The notes beneath the pieces are model-generated. The model was not told the DNA's origin, did no database searches, and was given only the letters and a program-made list of their open reading frames with translations. From positions 124,001-188,000 of the forward strand of contig NZ_JAHKKG010000002.1 of NCBI RefSeq assembly GCF_018829635.1: a stretch of DNA of 64,000 bases, written 5' to 3'. Positions 44,094 to 53,175 of this stretch are shown here, in pieces. A program made the position numbers and the translations under genes. Source of the stretch: Paractinoplanes bogorensis. Lineage in GTDB: Bacteria > Actinomycetota > Actinomycetes > Mycobacteriales > Micromonosporaceae. How positions within the stretch are numbered: the first letter of the stretch is position 1; every line of letters starts with the position of its first letter.

Positions 44094-44984
44094 TCATTCT
44101 GACGGAAGGTGACGCTGCAACGCTGCAAGCAACCGAGGAGCGAGATCCTTACGGCACACCACCAGGTCCGGCAACTTAGGGTCGGCCTCGTTGTATTTCA
44201 GCTCAGAACCGTCGATTCGGCTAGCGTGCAGGCCCGTGGCCAACGCCACAGCGACCGGCGCGGCCGAGTCCCACTCGTACTGCCCGCCCGCGTGGACGTA
44301 GGCGTCGGCGTCCCCGTTGATCACCGCGGCGATCTTCACCCCGGCCGACCCCATCGGCACCAGCTCGGCCCCGATCTCCTCGGCCAGGGCGGTGACGAAG
44401 GCCGGCGGGCGGGTCCGGCTGGCCGCGATCCGGATCGGGCCGCCGGTGGCGGCGTTCAACGGCAGCGGCGGGTACGCCGGAGCGTGATCGGTGGCGATCG
44501 TCCGGTGCTGGGCCGGCATCGCGACCGCGCCCGCGGACAGGCAGGCCGGGCTCGAACAGTCGGCCGTCCACAGGGCGACGTGCACGGCCCAGTCGGAGCG
44601 GCCCTCCTCGGAGAACTCGCGGGTGCCGTCGAGCGGATCGATGATCCACACCCGGGAGGCGCCCAGACGCTCGGGCCGTACGGTGGAATGCTCGCCCTCA
44701 CGCCACGCGTCGCGGGCGTGATCGTCTTCCTCGGAGAGCACCGCGTCGGCCGGGCGCCAGCGGGCCAGCTCGGCCCGCATCAGGTGGTGCGCCGCCTTGT
44801 CGCCCGCGGCCTTGAGAGCCTTGCCGTCGGCGAAGCCCGTCTCGTCCCGCACCTGCAGCAGGATCTGCCCGGCGCGGTCGGCCAGCCATCGGGCGAAGGC
44901 CGCGTCGTTCACCGGCGGGACACCGCCGTCACTGCTCTCCCGCTGGGAGGTTACGCGCGCCGACGTCTCTGTCCGCTCGCCCAT
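44094..44984 (-). CDS. cysQ: 3'(2'),5'-bisphosphate nucleotidase / inositol-phosphatase family (CysQ-like)
   Basis: A 296-residue lithium-sensitive-type phosphatase. Metal-binding motifs are SEEDDH, IIDPLDGTREF and the late YEWDSAAPVAVA. Linked to cysD and cysN on the same strand, it most likely hydrolyses 3'-phosphoadenosine-5'-phosphate and relieves feedback from sulfate assimilation. The first 25 residues are low-complexity; later starts are possible. It lies only 19 bases after the sugar transferase gene. Confidence 0.9.
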   Translation of the reverse strand: MGERTETSARVTSQRESSDGGVPPVNDAAFARWLADRAGQILLQVRDETGFADGKALKAAGDKAAHHLMRAELARWRPADAVLSEEDDHARDAWREGEHSTVRPERLGASRVWIIDPLDGTREFSEEGRSDWAVHVALWTADCSSPACLSAGAVAMPAQHRTIATDHAPAYPPLPLNAATGGPIRIAASRTRPPAFVTALAEEIGAELVPMGSAGVKIAAVINGDADAYVHAGGQYEWDSAAPVAVALATGLHASRIDGSELKYNEADPKLPDLVVCRKDLAPRLLAALQRHLPSE

Positions 44985-45003
44985 GCTGTTCGTCTCCCCA
45001 AGT

Positions 45004-46884
45004 TCAGTACGCTCCCGACGACCGCACCACTGCGGTCATGGTGCGCAACAGGATGACCAGATCCAAACTGAGGGTCCAGTTCTCCACATAGCGCAGGTCC
45101 AACCGGACCGCTTCCTCCCACGGTAGGTCGGAACGTCCAGATACCTGCCACAGCCCGGTCATGCCCGGCTTGACGGCGAGCCGGCGCCGCACGTCGTCGG
45201 CGTACGCCGCCACCTCGGAAGGCAACGGCGGCCGCGGCCCGACCAGCGACATCTGCCCCAGCAACACGTTCAGAAGCTGCGGCAGCTCGTCCACCGAGAA
45301 ACGGCGCAGATATCGCCCGATCCGGGTCACCCGCGGATCGTCACGCATCTTGAAGAGCACACCGTCGTGCTCGTTGAGATGCCTCAGCTCGGCGAGCCGC
45401 GCCTCGGCATCCACATACATGCTGCGGAACTTGAAGATGCGAAACAATCGGCCGTCCCGACCGACCCGCACCTGACGAAAGAGTACCGGCCCCCGTGACG
45501 TGCATCGCACCCCCAGTGCGACGGTCAGCAGCAGCGGCCCGAAGATCAGCAGAAGGGCGACCGCCCCGAGCCGGTCGAACGCCTCCTTGACCAGCCTCGA
45601 TCCGCCGTGCAGACGCGGGTGCTCGACGTGCAGCATCGGCAATCCGTCGAACGGCCGGATCGTCGTCCGGGCACCGGCCACATCGACCAGCGCACTCGCC
45701 ACCACCAGGTCGACCTCGTCGCGCTCGAGCCGCCAGGCCAGCCGCCGCACGGCCGCGCCGTCGAGTTCCGGACAGCTGAGCACCACCACGGTGTCGGCGT
45801 CGGCCTGCTCGACCGCACCGGCGACATCGTCGAACGTGCCGTACACGGTCAGACCCTGCGGCCCGCCCACACCCACCCCGTCGTGGCCCGGCGGCAGACA
45901 CGCGCCGACCACCTCGAGCCCGTGATAGCGCTCCCGCTTCAGCTGCCGGCTCATGCCGATGACCGACAGCTCGTGCCCGACCAGGATGACCCGGCGCATG
46001 CTCTCGCCCCGGGCCCGCGTCAGATGCAGCCGCTTGCGCAGCGCGAACCGCAGCACCACGGACGAGACGATCGCGGCCGGCAGCGCGGCCAGCACATAAC
46101 CCCGGGCCAGATCCAGACCGAGCCCGTACGAGACCAGCGCCACGCCCGCGATCAGGCCTACCCCGCCGCGCAGCACCCGCTGATACTCGTCGGTGCCGAC
46201 GAACAAATACCTTCGCTCGTACGCCCGGGAGACCGCGAGGACGGCCAGCATGAGCACCGGCAACAACGCCGAAAGAATCATGTACGCGAGGTTGTAGCTG
46301 GTCACCTCGTCGCCGAATCGCAGCCCGAAGGTGACCGCGCCGGAGGCCGTCGCCGCGGTCAGGTCGCACAGCACCAGCGACCGCACATAGCTGCGCTCCC
46401 AGCGCTGCCGGCGCGACATGGCCGCATGCCGGCCCCTGACCCGGACGAATGGGCGGGTCAGGGGCCGGGCTGCGGCCGACTTGCTGGGACGGTCCGACCA
46501 GTGCCGGTCGATCGCCTTGTTACGGGCCGGTCCACCCTGGGCCGCCCGGGGCGGGGCGTTGTCCGGCTTGCCGGCGCTCTTCGGACGCGGCCGGGCCGTC
46601 GCACCCGCCGGCGGCGGGTTCAGCGGCGGGTTCAGCGGCCGGGTCGTCGCCGCTCCCGCCGGCGGCGGGCTCTGCGGAACGTTGGGGGCCGGGATCCGGG
46701 TGCGCAGCGGGCCGAAGTTGGCCGGCGGGTGATTGGCCCAGCCGTAGCCCTCCGGCGGGCACACCGTCCGCGTCCCCGACTCCTCGCTGTCGTGCGTACG
46801 CACCGTGCGCACGGGTCGCACCGCCGGCAGCAACACTGTCGGCTGCGAGAGCACCGCCTCCGTGGAGGACAGATCCCGCCGCAT
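45004..46884 (-). CDS. Exopolysaccharide polyprenyl-phosphate sugar-1-phosphate transferase
   Basis: A 626-residue membrane enzyme that starts a polysaccharide repeat by moving a sugar phosphate onto a lipid carrier. A Pro/Ala-rich cytoplasmic N-terminus (to about residue 165) precedes four or five membrane helices, a Rossmann-like middle (MRRVILVGHELSVIGMSRQL), and the bacterial sugar transferase domain: FKFRSMYVDAEARL, RRFSVDELPQLLNVLLGQMSLVGPRPPLPSE, KPGMTGLWQVSGRSDL. The ATG at 46884 has GGAGG 6 bases upstream. Its closeness to cysQ-cysD-cysN hints at shared transcription. Confidence 0.92.
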   Translation of the reverse strand: MRRDLSSTEAVLSQPTVLLPAVRPVRTVRTHDSEESGTRTVCPPEGYGWANHPPANFGPLRTRIPAPNVPQSPPPAGAATTRPLNPPLNPPPAGATARPRPKSAGKPDNAPPRAAQGGPARNKAIDRHWSDRPSKSAAARPLTRPFVRVRGRHAAMSRRQRWERSYVRSLVLCDLTAATASGAVTFGLRFGDEVTSYNLAYMILSALLPVLMLAVLAVSRAYERRYLFVGTDEYQRVLRGGVGLIAGVALVSYGLGLDLARGYVLAALPAAIVSSVVLRFALRKRLHLTRARGESMRRVILVGHELSVIGMSRQLKRERYHGLEVVGACLPPGHDGVGVGGPQGLTVYGTFDDVAGAVEQADADTVVVLSCPELDGAAVRRLAWRLERDEVDLVVASALVDVAGARTTIRPFDGLPMLHVEHPRLHGGSRLVKEAFDRLGAVALLLIFGPLLLTVALGVRCTSRGPVLFRQVRVGRDGRLFRIFKFRSMYVDAEARLAELRHLNEHDGVLFKMRDDPRVTRIGRYLRRFSVDELPQLLNVLLGQMSLVGPRPPLPSEVAAYADDVRRRLAVKPGMTGLWQVSGRSDLPWEEAVRLDLRYVENWTLSLDLVILLRTMTAVVRSSGAY

Positions 46885-47024
46885 CCCGAACCTCCCCCAC
46901 CCGCCGGTCAATTCGCACCGAACCGGTGCATACGTGTGACCAACGGTCGGACGGTCGAAGGCGACACGGGGCCGTTAGGCGGACAAAACCGCCCAAACGA
47001 TCTATCGGTTTCGACCTCGTGAGA

Positions 47025-47612
47025 TCAACCGCCGTGGTATTTGTTCTGCGCCCACTCCACGCCCTCGAGCACGACCGCCTCGACCACATCAGCCGCCCGG
47101 TCGACGAGAAACTCCAGCTCCTTGCGCTCCGCACCGGAGAAGTCGGAAAGCACGTAGTCGGCCGGATCCTGCCGGCCCGGCGGACGGCCGATCCCGAACC
47201 GCACCCGCGCGTACTCCTTGCTCGCCAACGACTTCGACATGGACCGCAACCCGTTGTGGCCACCCTCACCACCGCCACGCTTGGCCCGCACCTGCCCGTA
47301 CGGCACATCCAACTCATCGTGCACGGCAATCACGTTCGCCACCGGCACTTTGAAGAACTGTGCGAGCGACACCACAGGCGCGCCGGACAGGTTCATGAAG
47401 GTCAGCGGCTTGATCAGCACCAGCTTCGGCCCACCGAAGCCAAGCCTGCCCTCGGCCACCTCGGCGTGCGCACGCTTCGACCGGCCGAACTTCGCGCCCA
47501 CCCGCGACGCCAGCAGGTCGGCCACCATGAACCCCACGTTGTGCCGGTTCCCGGCGTACTCCCGGCCCGGATTGCCGAGCCCGACCACCAGCCACGTCGA
47601 ATCGTCGACCAC
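47025..47612 (-). CDS. pth: Peptidyl-tRNA hydrolase
   Basis: A 195-residue enzyme that frees tRNA from abortive peptidyl-tRNA. Motifs: [22 protein letters not shown] (catalytic H24), [19 protein letters not shown] and GGHNGLRS. The GTG has AAGGAG 5 bases upstream. It follows rplY and a strong hairpin in the classical actinomycete order glmU-prs-rplY-pth. Confidence 0.95.
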   Translation of the reverse strand: MVDDSTWLVVGLGNPGREYAGNRHNVGFMVADLLASRVGAKFGRSKRAHAEVAEGRLGFGGPKLVLIKPLTFMNLSGAPVVSLAQFFKVPVANVIAVHDELDVPYGQVRAKRGGGEGGHNGLRSMSKSLASKEYARVRFGIGRPPGRQDPADYVLSDFSGAERKELEFLVDRAADVVEAVVLEGVEWAQNKYHGG

Positions 47613-47631
47613 AACAACTCCTTACATGCGT

Positions 47632-47663
47632 CTGGGGAAAGTGCCGTCCGGCACTTTCCCCAG
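47632..47663 (-). terminator. Hairpin terminator between rplY and pth
   Basis: Perfect 15-base arms CTGGGGAAAGTGCCG and CGGCACTTTCCCCAG with a 2-base centre lie 36 bases past the rplY stop. There is no T-run, as is common in high-GC actinomycetes. It ends only 20 bases before the pth start. Confidence 0.75.
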
Positions 47664-47698
47664 TCACTGCTCGTACGCCGACCCGGCGTCCTACGGCC

Positions 47699-48328
47699 TT
47701 ACTCCGCGGCGGGAGCCTCTTGCGACTCGCCCTCGGTCGCCTCGGCGGCCTCGCCGCTGTCACCCTCGAGCTGCTCGGCGGTCTGCGCCTGCGAGATGAT
47801 CGCCAGCACGAACTCGGGCTCGACGGCCAGGTCGACACCGTTCGGCAGCGTCACGTCGGCCGCGGTGACCTGCGAACCCGCCTCGAGGCCCTCGATGGAC
47901 ACCTCGAAACCGGACGGCAGGTGCATGGCCTCGGCAACCACGGCCAGGGTGGTCGACTCGTTGACGACCAGGGTGTTGCGGGCGGCCTCACCGGTCAGCG
48001 TCACCGGGACGTCGACCTGGACCTTCTCGCCACGCTTGACGATGATCAGGTCGATGTGCTCGTAGGTGTCCTTGATCGGGTCACGCTGGATCGCCTTGGG
48101 CAGGGCCAGCGTGGCGCCCGAGGCACCAGCGATGTCGATGGTGAACACGGTGTTGATCCCACCGTGCCGGATCGCGGCCGCGAACTCACGGGCCGGCAGC
48201 GCGATGTGCACCGGCTTCTCGCCGTGGCCGTAAAGCACGGCGGGCACCAAACCGGCCCGGCGCGTGCGGCGGGCACCACCCTTGCCGAACTCGGTGCGGG
48301 GCTCGGCGCTGATCTTTACCTCGGACAC
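47699..48328 (-). CDS. rplY: Ribosomal protein bL25, general stress (Ctc) form
   Basis: A 209-residue 5S-rRNA-binding ribosomal protein of the long Ctc type. The N-terminal RNA-binding part (VKISAEPRTEFGKGGARRTRRAGLVPAVLYGHGEKPVHIALP) is followed by the TL5 beta-domain and an acidic tail (GDSGEAAEATEGESQEAPAAE). The GTG at 48328 is preceded by AGGAG; the longer open frame to 48490 is unsupported. Confidence 0.94.
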   Translation of the reverse strand: MSEVKISAEPRTEFGKGGARRTRRAGLVPAVLYGHGEKPVHIALPAREFAAAIRHGGINTVFTIDIAGASGATLALPKAIQRDPIKDTYEHIDLIIVKRGEKVQVDVPVTLTGEAARNTLVVNESTTLAVVAEAMHLPSGFEVSIEGLEAGSQVTAADVTLPNGVDLAVEPEFVLAIISQAQTAEQLEGDSGEAAEATEGESQEAPAAE

Positions 48329-48654
48329 GGGGAAACTCCTGAAACTCTTGGATCGGGCTGCGACGTGGTCGGCGAACTGGTCCGGCAGTGTGGGTAACGC
48401 AAACGGCCGCCGTCGGTGCTGGAGGCCGTCGTCGGCGCTGCCGGGCAAGGGGGCGCGCTGGGCACAGGCCCGGAGCACCGCGTCGATCACGGTGCCCCCG
48501 AAATGGCTGCGAACCTCAGCAGACCGCGGGGCACCCTCGCCGTGGCAACCGCACTAGCTTACCTGCTACGTGCACGCACGCCTCAGCGGGTCCGCCCCGC
48601 TCAGGCAGTCTGCGCAAACTTCACCCGGTCGGATGCAAGTTGCAGGCTCTGCTT
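48329..48654. other. 326-base intergenic region between rplY and prs
   Basis: No gene is supported on either strand. It contains the rplY ribosome site at its left end and presumably an rplY promoter. Near the prs end an imperfect hairpin (48581-48605) may end prs transcription. I see nothing else definite. Confidence 0.5.
48581..48605 (-). terminator. Possible prs terminator hairpin
   Basis: CCTCAGCGGG and CCCGCTCAGG form a stem with one mismatch around a 5-base loop, about 50 bases past the prs stop. No T-run; weak candidate. Confidence 0.4.
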
Positions 48655-49635
48655 TTAACTCAAACCGCCGAACAGGGTCGTCACCGAACCGTCGTCGAAG
48701 ACCTCACGGATCGCCCGCGCCAGCAGCGGCGCGATCGACAACACCGTGATCTTGTCGAGCCGCTTCTCGGGCGGCAGCGGCAACGTGTTCGTCACCACCA
48801 GTTCGCTGATCCGGCTGTTCTTCAACCGCTCGGTCGCCGGATCGGACAACAACGCGTGCGTCGACGCCACGATCACATCAGCCGCGCCCTCATCCCACAG
48901 GATGTCGGCCGCCTTCGTGATCGTCCCGCCCGTGTCGATCATGTCGTCGACGATCAGGCACACCCGGCCCTCGACCTCACCGACCACCCGGTTGGCCACC
49001 ACCTGATTCGGCTTCAACGGGTCACGGGTCTTGTGGATGAACGCCAGCGGGCAGCCACCCAGCCGGTCGGTCCACCGCTCGGCCACCCGCACCCGGCCCG
49101 AATCCGGCGCCACCACGGTCATCGGCCGGCCCGCGTACTTCTTCTGCACGTGCTCGGCCAGGATGTCCATCGCGAACAGGTGATCGACCGGGCCGTCGAA
49201 GAAACCCTGGATCTGGGCGGTGTGCAGGTCGACCGTCAAAATCCGGTTCGCACCCGCGGTCTTCAACAGGTCGGCCACCAGCCGCGCCGAGATCGGCTCA
49301 CGACCCCGGTGCTTCTTGTCCTGCCGTGCGTACGGATAGAACGGCAGGACCACGGTGATCCGCTTGGCCGAACCCCGCTTCAACGCGTCGATCATGATCA
49401 GGGTCTCCATGACCCACCGGTTCACGCCCTCAGTCATCGACTGCACGACGAAAGCGTCGGACCCACGAACCGAATCCTTGAACCGGACAAAAATCTCACC
49501 GTTGGCGAACTCGTATGAATCCGCCGGGGTCGGTGCCACACCGAGCACCTGGCCGATCTCCTCCGCCAGCTCGGGGAAACCCCGCCCGGAGAAAAGCATC
49601 AGAGACTTGCGGTTCTCCGCGACGATGCTGCCCAT
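48655..49635 (-). CDS. prs: Ribose-phosphate pyrophosphokinase
   Basis: A 326-residue PRPP synthetase, supplying PRPP for nucleotide, histidine and tryptophan synthesis. Motifs: FANGEIFVRFKDSVRGSDAFVVQS, LPFYPYARQDKKHRGREPISARL (catalytic loop) and the PRPP-binding VCLIVDDMIDTGGTI. The ATG at 49635 gives MGSIVAENRKSLMLFSG, matching the family start; GGGAG lies upstream. It follows glmU with a 213-base gap (49636-49848) in which I see no gene or clear signal. Confidence 0.95.
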   Translation of the reverse strand: MGSIVAENRKSLMLFSGRGFPELAEEIGQVLGVAPTPADSYEFANGEIFVRFKDSVRGSDAFVVQSMTEGVNRWVMETLIMIDALKRGSAKRITVVLPFYPYARQDKKHRGREPISARLVADLLKTAGANRILTVDLHTAQIQGFFDGPVDHLFAMDILAEHVQKKYAGRPMTVVAPDSGRVRVAERWTDRLGGCPLAFIHKTRDPLKPNQVVANRVVGEVEGRVCLIVDDMIDTGGTITKAADILWDEGAADVIVASTHALLSDPATERLKNSRISELVVTNTLPLPPEKRLDKITVLSIAPLLARAIREVFDDGSVTTLFGGLS

Positions 49636-49848
49636 CGGCTCGCTACTCCCGTTGGATCGAGGGGGTGGGGATGTGACCGGAGTGAAGTATCCCCCGCGGC
49701 CACTCCGCCGCCACGTTCCGACGGCCCCGGGTGGCATGCCTCACCCCACCAAGACCCGCCAGCTCAGACACCATCAGGAACACAACGGCAAAGCTGTCGG
49801 ATACCCGGCAGTAGCCCTACCGCAACCTCCAGCTAACCACTTCCCGCG

Positions 49849-51294
49849 TCACTCGGCGGCAGCATCCTTCTCGGCCAGCGCCCGCTCGGCCGCCGCGGCC
49901 GACACCGTGCCCGGCCGCTTCCGTGCCACCCAGCCCTCGACATTGCGCTGCGGCGCCCGCGTCACCCCCAGGCTGCCCGCCGGCACGCCCTTCTGAATGG
50001 CGCTGCCGGCCGCCACATATGCACCCGGCTCGATCTCGACCGGCGCGATCAAGACGGTGTCGGAACCCACGAACGCGGCCTCACCCACGGTCGTGTGACT
50101 CTTGTTCACCCCGTCGTAGTTGGCGAAAATCGTGCCCGCCCCGATGTTGGCCTTCGCGCCGATCGTGGCATCACCCACGTACGACAGATGCGGCACCTTC
50201 GCGCCGTCACCCAGCTCGGCGTTCTTCGTCTCGACGAAACCGCCGACCTTCGCCTTACGGCCCAGCCGGGTGCCCGGCCGCAGGAACGAGAACGGCCCCA
50301 CCGTCGCCTCCGGCCCGACCTCGGCCCCGATCGAATGCGTGCGCAGAACCACCGCGCCCGCACCCACCGTGGTGTCGATCAGCGTCGAGTCCGGCCCGAT
50401 GATCGCGCCCGCGGCCACCGACGTCGCCCCCAGCAACTGCGAATTCTGGTCGATCTCGACATCCGGCTCCAACGCGACGGTCACATCGATCCAGGTGGTG
50501 GCCGGATCGAGGATCGAGACACCCGACCGCATCCACGCCTGATTCACCCGGTCACGCAGCAACGCCCGCAGACTCGCCAGCTCGGCCCGGTCATTGCAGC
50601 CCAGCGTCTCGTCGGCATCCGGCGCGACAAAGACACCGACCGGGTGCCCGACCGAAGCCATGATCCCGAAAACGTCGGTCAGATACTCCTCGCCCTGGTC
50701 GTTGTCGGTCGACAACTTCGACAGGGCCTCCCGCAACGACGCCAGGTCGAACGCGTAGATGCCGGCGTTGATCTCCCGGATCGCCCGCACCTCAGCCGAC
50801 GCGTCCCGCTCCTCGACGATCCGCTCCAGCCCACCGGACGCGTCCCGCACGATCCGGCCCAGGCCGGTCGGGTCGCCGACCTCGGCCGCCAGCACGGTCG
50901 CCCCACGCGCGCCCGACTCGTGCGCCTCGATCAGGCTCGCCACCGTCTCGGCCCGCAACAACGGCACATCACCGTTCAGCACCACGACAGTGCCGGTCGC
51001 CTCCGGAGCCGCCTCGAGAGCGATCCGCACGGCGTGACCGGTGCCGTTCTGCTGCGCCTGCAGAACCGGAGTGACACCAGGCGCGACCTCGGACAGGTGC
51101 GCCTCGACCAGGTCGGCCTTGTGCCCCACGACCACGATCGTCTGCCCGGCCCCGGCGGCCGACGACGCGGTCAGCACGTGACCGAGCAGGGTGCGGCCGA
51201 GCAGCGGGTGCAGCACCTTGGGCGTAGCGGACTTCATCCGCTTGCCCTCCCCGGCGGCAAGAACGACAACGGTACGAAGAGGGGCCTGACTCAC
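49849..51294 (-). CDS. glmU: Bifunctional N-acetylglucosamine-1-phosphate uridyltransferase / glucosamine-1-phosphate acetyltransferase
   Basis: A 481-residue two-domain enzyme making UDP-GlcNAc for the cell wall. The N-terminal pyrophosphorylase domain has VVVLAAGEGKRMKS, QQNGTGHAVR and LNGDVPLL. The C-terminal left-handed beta-helix has RPGTRLGRKAKVGGFVETKNAELGDGAKVPHLSYVGDATIGAKANIGAGTI. The GTG at 51294 is chosen because GGAG lies 6 bases before it; an ATG at 51306 lacks a ribosome site. tRNA-Gln lies just upstream. Confidence 0.95.
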   Translation of the reverse strand: MSQAPLRTVVVLAAGEGKRMKSATPKVLHPLLGRTLLGHVLTASSAAGAGQTIVVVGHKADLVEAHLSEVAPGVTPVLQAQQNGTGHAVRIALEAAPEATGTVVVLNGDVPLLRAETVASLIEAHESGARGATVLAAEVGDPTGLGRIVRDASGGLERIVEERDASAEVRAIREINAGIYAFDLASLREALSKLSTDNDQGEEYLTDVFGIMASVGHPVGVFVAPDADETLGCNDRAELASLRALLRDRVNQAWMRSGVSILDPATTWIDVTVALEPDVEIDQNSQLLGATSVAAGAIIGPDSTLIDTTVGAGAVVLRTHSIGAEVGPEATVGPFSFLRPGTRLGRKAKVGGFVETKNAELGDGAKVPHLSYVGDATIGAKANIGAGTIFANYDGVNKSHTTVGEAAFVGSDTVLIAPVEIEPGAYVAAGSAIQKGVPAGSLGVTRAPQRNVEGWVARKRPGTVSAAAAERALAEKDAAAE

Positions 51295-51361
51295 GCGCAA
51301 CTCCATTGCTAGCAGTGCCGACGCGGCGCCAACCCAACCGCTCGCCCATACCACAAGATTG

Positions 51362-51433
51362 CTCGGCTGTCAGGACTCGAACCTGAAATAGAGAAGTCAA
51401 AGTTCCCGGTGTTGCCAATTACACCACAGCCGA
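51362..51433 (-). tRNA. tRNA-Gln (anticodon TTG)
   Basis: A 72-base cloverleaf: acceptor arms TCGGCTG / CAGCCGA, a D-arm GTGT/ACAC, an anticodon stem GGGAA/TTCTC with one G-U pair and loop CTTTGAC (anticodon TTG), and a T-arm TCAGG-TTCGAGT-CCTGA. The discriminator is G; CCA is not encoded. It lies between glmU and the HTH/LAGLIDADG-like gene. Confidence 0.9.
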
Positions 51434-51481
51434 TTGTGCTCGATGGCCAGACTAGCGCCTGCCGGCCACGGCCAGAATCTA

Positions 51482-52354
51482 CTATCCCAGCCGACGTCGG
51501 CTTGCCCCGGCCACGATCCCACCCATGACTGCCTCGACCTCCCAGTAGAGCCTGCTGGATTTGGGCACGTAGACCATCAGGCAACCCCGATAGGAGTCAC
51601 CGACGTTCAATCGGACGGTGGATGGGTTGTGCTTCTTGAGGGTTGCCCGGCGAAAGTCTTCGACCGGCACGCCCACAACGTCGGCCCACCAACGAGTAGC
51701 AGCCGGGATGTCCGCGGTCTCGTGAATGCTCAATCGATACGTCAACTTCCCGCGCTCCACGCCGAGCAGCTCGACATATCTCAGGAAGAGCAGAATCAGG
51801 CCGGGATCACTGTTGATGTACTGCAGGCCCTTCGAGGTCTTACCCCACGGCTTCTCCTTCGCTCCCTCGCACCAATACGCGACGGCGCCGGTCAGGATCA
51901 GCTCGCGGTCGGTCAGGTCACCCACCCAGGCCTCGAGCCGCTCGCCAGTCGCCGCCCGCGCCGCATCGCGTTCCTTCCGATGAGGCTCCCATCGCACCTC
52001 GTCCATCCGTGCGACCCGTCGCCGCTCTCGCTCCGCCGCCTGCTCAGGCGTCTGGTCCAACGGCAGATGTTTGGTCCACTGGTAGGCAGTGGACTTCGAG
52101 ACGCCGACCTCCAAGGCAATCGCCGGAACCGTGGCACCCTCGAGCCGGAGCTCGATCGCCCTCTCCTTGAGGTCGTCTTTGGCGTTGGGCCGGCGCGTCC
52201 ACTCCGGCGGATTGATGCCGCTGAGCCACTCGCTGAGCGTGCCGTTGCCTACCCCGAACCGCTGCATGAGCTGCGACCTGGACAGACCTGGATCGATACG
52301 GAGCCGCCGCGCCTCCGCACGCCGCGGATCCTCTACGTTCTCGCTTGTTGTCAT
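51482..52354 (-). CDS. HTH protein with LAGLIDADG-endonuclease-like C-terminal part
   Basis: A 290-residue protein. The N-terminus holds two helix-turn-helix-like segments (LSRSQLMQRFGVGNGTLSEWLSGI and ATVPAIALEVGVSKSTAYQWTKHL). After a basic linker, the rest (TGAVAYWCEGAKEKPW ... YINSDPGLILLFLRYVELLGV ... LSIHETADIPAATRWWADVVGV ... LKKHNPSTVRLNVG) resembles homing-endonuclease-derived actinomycete proteins, but clear acidic LAGLIDADG residues are not obvious. Base composition is visibly less GC-rich than the neighbours. A TAATGT box ends 6 bases before the ATG, suggesting a leaderless promoter. Function unknown. Confidence 0.75.
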   Translation of the reverse strand: MTTSENVEDPRRAEARRLRIDPGLSRSQLMQRFGVGNGTLSEWLSGINPPEWTRRPNAKDDLKERAIELRLEGATVPAIALEVGVSKSTAYQWTKHLPLDQTPEQAAERERRRVARMDEVRWEPHRKERDAARAATGERLEAWVGDLTDRELILTGAVAYWCEGAKEKPWGKTSKGLQYINSDPGLILLFLRYVELLGVERGKLTYRLSIHETADIPAATRWWADVVGVPVEDFRRATLKKHNPSTVRLNVGDSYRGCLMVYVPKSSRLYWEVEAVMGGIVAGASRRRLG

Positions 52355-52480
52355 GTACCTACATTAGGACGACCTGATGACGTCCGGTAGATATGTAGAT
52401 GCGCAGATGCCGCCACACCGCCGATTTCCGGCATTCATCGCGGGCTGCTGGCTTCCGGACGGACCTGGCAGGATTGTCCG

Positions 52481-53149
52481 GTGACCGATTCTGGCGACAC
52501 CGACGGCAAGCAGCGGCGTTCCCGCCCGCCCACCACGAGGGTGCGGATGTCGGCCGCTCAGCGCCGCGAGCAGCTGATCGCGATCGGCCGTCAGTTGTTC
52601 GCCGAGCGGGGCTACGACGCCACCAGCGTGGAAGAGGTGGCGGCCCGGGCCAAGGTGTCCAAGCCGGTCGTCTACGAGCATTTCGGCGGCAAGGAGGGCC
52701 TGTACGCGGTCGTGGTCGACCGGGAGGTGCGGGCTCTGCTGGACCGGATCGCGGCGGCTCTGACGGCGGGTCATCCGCGGGAGCTGCTCGAGCAGGCGGC
52801 TCTGGCTCTGCTGGATTACATCGAGGAGGAGCCGCACGGTTTCCGGGTGCTGGCGCGGGAGTCTCCGGTGTTGTCTCCGGCCGGCACCTTTTCGAGTGTC
52901 ATGAACGACGTGGCGCACCAGGTGGAGCACATTCTGGGGGCCGAGTTCAAGTCGCGGGGGCTGGATCCGAAGTTCGCCGAGCTCTATTCGCAGGCTCTGG
53001 TGGGCATGGTCGCGCTGGTGGGCCAGTGGTGGCGGGAGGCGCGGAAGCCGAAGAAGGAGATGGTGGCCGCCCATCTGGTGAATCTGGCGTGGAACGGCCT
53101 GTCACATCTGGAGGCGAAGCCGGCGCTGCTGACCCGGAAGATCCGGTAG
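52481..53149 (+). CDS. TetR family transcriptional regulator
   Basis: A 222-residue regulator with a TetR helix-turn-helix at about residues 25-70 (RREQLIAIGRQLFAERGYDATSVEEVAARAKVSKPVVYEHFGGKEGLYAVVV), followed by an all-helical ligand domain. The starting GTG is weakly supported; the first 20 residues are basic and disordered. It converges on the DUF4383 gene. Target and ligand are not evident. Confidence 0.9.
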   Translation: MTDSGDTDGKQRRSRPPTTRVRMSAAQRREQLIAIGRQLFAERGYDATSVEEVAARAKVSKPVVYEHFGGKEGLYAVVVDREVRALLDRIAAALTAGHPRELLEQAALALLDYIEEEPHGFRVLARESPVLSPAGTFSSVMNDVAHQVEHILGAEFKSRGLDPKFAELYSQALVGMVALVGQWWREARKPKKEMVAAHLVNLAWNGLSHLEAKPALLTRKIR

Positions 53150-53175
53150 CGGCGCCGGCGGGGTGTGCCCAGCGA

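Noticed and set aside
51362-51433. tRNA-Gln as the attachment site of an integrated element carrying the HTH/LAGLIDADG-like gene
   Set aside because: The gene lies on the 5' side of the tRNA, whereas integration normally duplicates the 3' end. No integrase or duplicated tRNA end was found.
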